DNA of 64,000 nt. Origin: Poriferisodalis sp965208925 (GTDB lineage Bacteria > Actinomycetota > Acidimicrobiia > Acidimicrobiales > Poriferisodalaceae). Both the position numbers and the translations under genes were made by a program. Position 1 is the stretch's first letter; each line of letters starts with the position of its first letter. The notes beneath the pieces are model-generated. The model was not told where the DNA came from, searched no databases, and worked only from the letters and a program-made list of their open reading frames with translations. Shown piece after piece: positions 59,780 to 64,000 of this stretch. Where the stretch lies: contig NZ_OZ242364.1 of assembly GCF_965208925.1 (NCBI RefSeq), positions 3,534,001 to 3,598,000 on the forward strand, given 5' to 3'.

Positions 59780-59881
59780 CGGCTGCTGTTTCCCGCTCTT
59801 GTTCCCGATTCTCATTGGAAACGGGCTCACGGGCCGCTCGGGCCACGGCTTCGCCTACCGGCTCAGCCTCTGGGCGGCGAA

Positions 59882-60757
59882 TCAGGGGTCGAAGCGCCAG
59901 GTGCTCGGCGTCTCGGTCGCGACGATGCGGCCTGCGGTGCGGCCAGCGAAATGGGTGCCGATGATGAGGCGGCCGTCGGCCCATCGGGGGTAGGCCTCAA
60001 GGCGGGTCGCGGTGGAGCTGCCGTCGCGGCTGTAGTCGGCGGAGGACGCGAGGTCGGGATGCGCGAACTGGAGAGGGTGGTGGGTCATGTCGCCAGTGAT
60101 CACGGCCCGCTCGCCCGCCGATTCGATGATCACGCTGACATGGCCGGGCGTGTGCCCAGGAGTCGATTCGAACCAGACCTCCTCATTGATGCGGTGATCG
60201 GCAGCCACCAGGTCGCCGAGGCCGGCGTCCATGACCGGCTCCACCGAGTCCTCGAATACGGGGCCATAGTCCTGCGGCTCGGCGCGCCAGTAGTCGAACT
60301 CGTTCTTCACGAACAGGTAGCGGGCGTTGCCGAACGTGGGCACCCATTCGCCGTCGACGAGGCGCGTGTTCCAGCCGACGTGATCCACGTGCAGGTGGGT
60401 GCAGGCCACGGCGTCGATGGTCTCGGGGGCGAATCCGGCGGCAGTGAGGTCTTCGAGGAAAGGCGTGGACAGCTGCTCGAACGGCGGAGCGCCCGGGCGA
60501 GACTTGTCGTTGCCCACGCAGGTATCGACGACGATGCGCATGCCCGCTGACTCGACCACCAGCGAGTGCATGGACAGGCGCATGCGGCCGTCGTCGGTGA
60601 CGAAATCGGGTCGCAGCCAGTCATAGTCGTCGATGAGATCTTCCGCCCCCGGCAGCAGGACCGCGAAGGGCCAATGCACCTCCAGCTCGGAGATGCGGGT
60701 GATGCGGACATCACCCACCGTCCAGGTGATCGGCGCGGACTTCTCGACGGTCGGCAT
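59882..60757 (-). CDS. MBL-fold metallo-hydrolase
   Basis: A 291-residue metallo-beta-lactamase-fold protein with the HxHxDH motif in ACTHLHVDHVGWNTRLV near residue 120, TPGHTPGHVSVIIES near residue 205 and ITGDMTHHPLQFAHP near residue 225. It resembles lactonase/esterase-type members such as AHL-lactonase relatives. ATG 60757 is preceded by GAGGAG; the longer reading to 60958 adds unrelated basic sequence. It is a different subgroup from the two MBL paralogs in the aromatic region. Substrate unknown. Confidence 0.88.
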   Translation of the reverse strand: MPTVEKSAPITWTVGDVRITRISELEVHWPFAVLLPGAEDLIDDYDWLRPDFVTDDGRMRLSMHSLVVESAGMRIVVDTCVGNDKSRPGAPPFEQLSTPFLEDLTAAGFAPETIDAVACTHLHVDHVGWNTRLVDGEWVPTFGNARYLFVKNEFDYWRAEPQDYGPVFEDSVEPVMDAGLGDLVAADHRINEEVWFESTPGHTPGHVSVIIESAGERAVITGDMTHHPLQFAHPDLASSADYSRDGSSTATRLEAYPRWADGRLIIGTHFAGRTAGRIVATETPSTWRFDP

Positions 60758-60884
60758 CGTTGGAACTCCTCGTTGCGGGGCGGGAGCGCAGCGCTGATCC
60801 CCATCGGTACGACGGGGTGATGTTGCGCAGCACCTGCGACGCGCCACACTATTGCCGCCTTGCCGACCCCTGCCGTGCGGAGCC

Positions 60885-61328
60885 ATGAACGAACCCAACC
60901 GACACACGCCTGATCCGAGCGATCCGACCCGCAGCGAGCGGTTCCGCGAAGCTGCCATCGCGGCCGAGCTGGAGACCGGTGAGCGCGAACCGACGCGTCA
61001 GAAGGCGTGGCGCAGCTCGATGCTCCGGCTGGTGCGGATGGGCTTCGGATTCAGCGTGGTGGTGCTCGGCATCATCATGATGCCGCTGCCCGGTCCGGGG
61101 ATGCTGGTTGTCGCCGTGGGCCTGGCGATCCTGGCGAGGGATGCTGCTTGGGCCGATCGCCTATTGCGCAAAGTGCGCGAGCGACTGCCGTCCGACGCCG
61201 ACGGCAGGCTGCCCCGCTCGACCATCGCAACGATGGTCCTGCTGGCCGCGGCGGGCATCGCCGCCTCCATCTGGTTCACGGTCGGCGACATCAATCCGCT
61301 CGACGTGATCCTGTTCTGGCGGAACTGA
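60885..61328 (+). CDS. PGPGW-family membrane protein
   Basis: A 147-residue small membrane protein. A charged N-terminal 50 residues precede two membrane helices. The family motif PLPGPGMLVVAVGLAILARD spans the end of the first helix region, and a second hydrophobic segment TIATMVLLAAAGIAASIWF lies near the C-terminus. The family is widespread in actinobacteria and has no known function. Its stop lies inside a strong convergent hairpin shared with the fumarase gene. Confidence 0.85.
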   Translation: MNEPNRHTPDPSDPTRSERFREAAIAAELETGEREPTRQKAWRSSMLRLVRMGFGFSVVVLGIIMMPLPGPGMLVVAVGLAILARDAAWADRLLRKVRERLPSDADGRLPRSTIATMVLLAAAGIAASIWFTVGDINPLDVILFWRN

Positions 61329-61347
61329 GGGCAAGGCCCTCAGTTCC
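61321..61347. terminator. Bidirectional hairpin terminator
   Basis: A perfect 12-bp stem (61321-61332 with 61336-61347) and 3-nt loop lies exactly between the convergent PGPGW and fumarase genes and includes the PGPGW stop codon. Being symmetrical, it can terminate both transcripts, though U-runs are weak. Confidence 0.8.
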
Positions 61348-63026
<1,679 letters not shown>

Positions 63027-63030
<4 letters not shown>

Positions 63031-63107
63031 CGCCGCGACCTGACGTGCCGATTGGTCACATCGGCGGGGCCCGTGGGAAGCAACTCCACGTGGGCGTAGT
63101 TGCTCAT
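63027..63107 (-). pseudogene. Diverged duplicate of the fumarase 5' end (26-codon mini-ORF)
   Basis: On the minus strand, ATG at 63107 opens 26 codons ending in TGA that overlaps the fumarase ATG. Its first 18 residues match the fumarase N-terminus except Asn for Lys at position 3. Over those 18 codons there are ten nucleotide differences, nine of them silent. The offset is 77 bp, so the copy is out of frame with fumarase. Weaker similarity continues for about six more codons. It is either a peptide-conserving upstream ORF or a scar of a homologous fumarase gene. Confidence 0.85.
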
Positions 63108-63188
63108 TGCTTCATGCTACGGAGCTGCGCGAGTAGGTGCGCCCGCTGGCGAGGCGGCAGAACCCTCTGCTCCCGCGAGAATGTGTGG

Positions 63189-63578
63189 GTGGCTGGCGTC
63201 GAGTCAATCAATGCGATCACGTTGCGGACCGCCGACATGGCGGCATCGGTGCGGTTCTACGAGGCGCTGGGATTCCGGCTCACCTACGGCGGGGACGAGG
63301 CGCCGTTCAGCACGCTGCGCAGCGGCGAGTGCTTCGTCAACCTCATCGCCGTGGATGATTCTGCCCAGGCCGAGACCGGTTGGGGCCGGGTGATCTTTCA
63401 TGTCGACGACGTGGATGCGCTGTATCAGCAGGCAATCGACGCGGGCCTGACCCCGCAGGCTGCGCCGCGAGATGCGCCCTGGGGTGAGCGCATGTTCCCG
63501 ATCTTCGATCCCGCCGGGCACGACCTGAGCTTCGCCAAGCGCATCCGCGCCTACGAGGTGGATCACCCCGAGCTGTGA
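63189..63578 (+). CDS. Single-domain VOC (glyoxalase-like) protein
   Basis: A 129-residue vicinal-oxygen-chelate protein: INAITLRTADMAASVRFYEA at the start, FVNLIAVDD in the middle, VIFHVDDVDALYQQAIDAGL, then PWGERMFPIFDPAGHDLSFA at the end. The pattern of a small dimeric lyase, dioxygenase or resistance protein is clear, but the activity is not. The start is GTG 63189 or GTG 63183; neither has a strong ribosome-binding site. It precedes rarA by 34 bp. Confidence 0.85.
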   Translation: MAGVESINAITLRTADMAASVRFYEALGFRLTYGGDEAPFSTLRSGECFVNLIAVDDSAQAETGWGRVIFHVDDVDALYQQAIDAGLTPQAAPRDAPWGERMFPIFDPAGHDLSFAKRIRAYEVDHPEL

Positions 63579-63612
63579 TCCCGCCGACACGACGAGCGCG
63601 TACCGTCGGGGC

Positions 63613-64000
63613 GTGAGCGAGGGGCTGTTCGAAGCTGCGGGTGCTGAGCGCTTGGCCCGCCAGGCCCCGCTGGCAGCGCGGCTGCGGCCCCAGACGCTTG
63701 ACGAGATCGTCGGCCAGGACCATCTGCTCGCCCCCGGACAGCCGCTGCGGGAGCTGATCGAGGCCGACCGCCTGTCGTCGGTGATCCTGTGGGGGCCGCC
63801 CGGCACCGGCAAGACGACCTTGGCTCGGGTGGTCGCCGCATCCACCGCCAAGGAGTTCTGCGAACTGTCGGCGGTGAGCGCCACCGTGAAGGACGTCCGA
63901 GAGGTCATCGCGGACGCCCGGCTGCGGCTCGGCGAGCACAGCAGGGGCACGATCCTGTTCCTCGACGAAGTGCACCGCTTCAACAAGGCGCAGCAGGATG
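63613..64000 (+). CDS. rarA: Replication-associated recombination protein A, 5' part
   Basis: The first 129 codons of a RarA/MgsA/WRNIP1-type AAA+ ATPase, cut by the right edge. The N-terminus has APLAARLRPQTLDEIVGQDH. Walker A lies in VILWGPPGTGKTTLARVVAA, a sensor region in EFCELSAVSATVKDVREVIA, and Walker B in ILFLDEVHRFNKAQQD. GTG at 63613 is the first sensible start. RarA acts at stalled replication forks. Confidence 0.93.
   Translation, partial: MSEGLFEAAGAERLARQAPLAARLRPQTLDEIVGQDHLLAPGQPLRELIEADRLSSVILWGPPGTGKTTLARVVAASTAKEFCELSAVSATVKDVREVIADARLRLGEHSRGTILFLDEVHRFNKAQQD

Overview
The window is GC-rich, densely coded chromosomal DNA. It carries an F420/LLM-type oxidoreductase, a HicAB pair, many FadE/SDR/P450-type catabolic genes, a tRNA without an encoded CCA, acidic lipoproteins and an actinobacterial-style leu leader. 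Together these suggest a free-living, probably aquatic actinobacterium, most like the class Acidimicrobiia. That placement is inferred from gene style, not from a phylogenetic marker. No phage, IS element, CRISPR array or rRNA was seen.

Region 1 (1-15.4 kb) is for aromatic catabolism. The 3' end of ligB converges on a minus-strand operon read ligJ > ligK > MBL hydrolase > galD > ligI > SDR > pobA. With ligAB this takes 4-hydroxybenzoate through protocatechuate 4,5-cleavage to pyruvate and oxaloacetate; only a recognisable ligC is absent, and the SDR is a candidate replacement. Next come a ThDP-dependent enzyme, a LysR regulator and a NitT/TauT-type ABC importer operon: an acidic lipoprotein SBP, two permeases (one fused to an RDD domain), an ATPase and a second MBL hydrolase paralogous to the first.

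Region 2 (15.5-26.4 kb) is a mixed catabolic stretch: alpha/beta hydrolase, tRNA-Val(CAC), P450, a second PrpF-family isomerase, hicAB, LLM oxidoreductase, SDR, sulfatase, VOC protein, a membrane J-domain protein and a thiolase-like protein.

Region 3 (26.4-43.1 kb) holds ppk1 behind a DnaA-box pair, then leuA behind a leucine leader peptide and attenuator. A hydrolase, a membrane MurF-like ligase and a Ddl-like ATP-grasp enzyme follow. After a Cys-repeat lipoprotein comes a tightly overlapping three-gene operon (acyl reductase-HAD fusion, LarA homolog, PlsC acyltransferase) that looks like an uncharacterised lipid pathway. An ABC exporter with an in-frame minisatellite and a VanY-like peptidase close the region.

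Region 4 (43.1-64 kb) contains TCA-cycle genes (aconitase, citrate synthase, class I fumarase), a LysR gene overlapping a carboxyltransferase gene, a nucleobase permease fused to a degenerate anti-sigma-kinase-like domain, and a tyrosine phosphatase. It also has a giant secreted protein joining about 30 plant-type leucine-rich repeats to an oligopeptide-binding ABC domain, an acyl-CoA dehydrogenase, another MBL hydrolase, a PGPGW membrane protein, a VOC protein and the start of rarA. The fumarase gene is preceded by a diverged duplicate of its own first codons.

The strongest candidates for undescribed biology are the LRR-SBP fusion, the reductase-HAD/LarA/PlsC operon and the permease-HATPase fusion.
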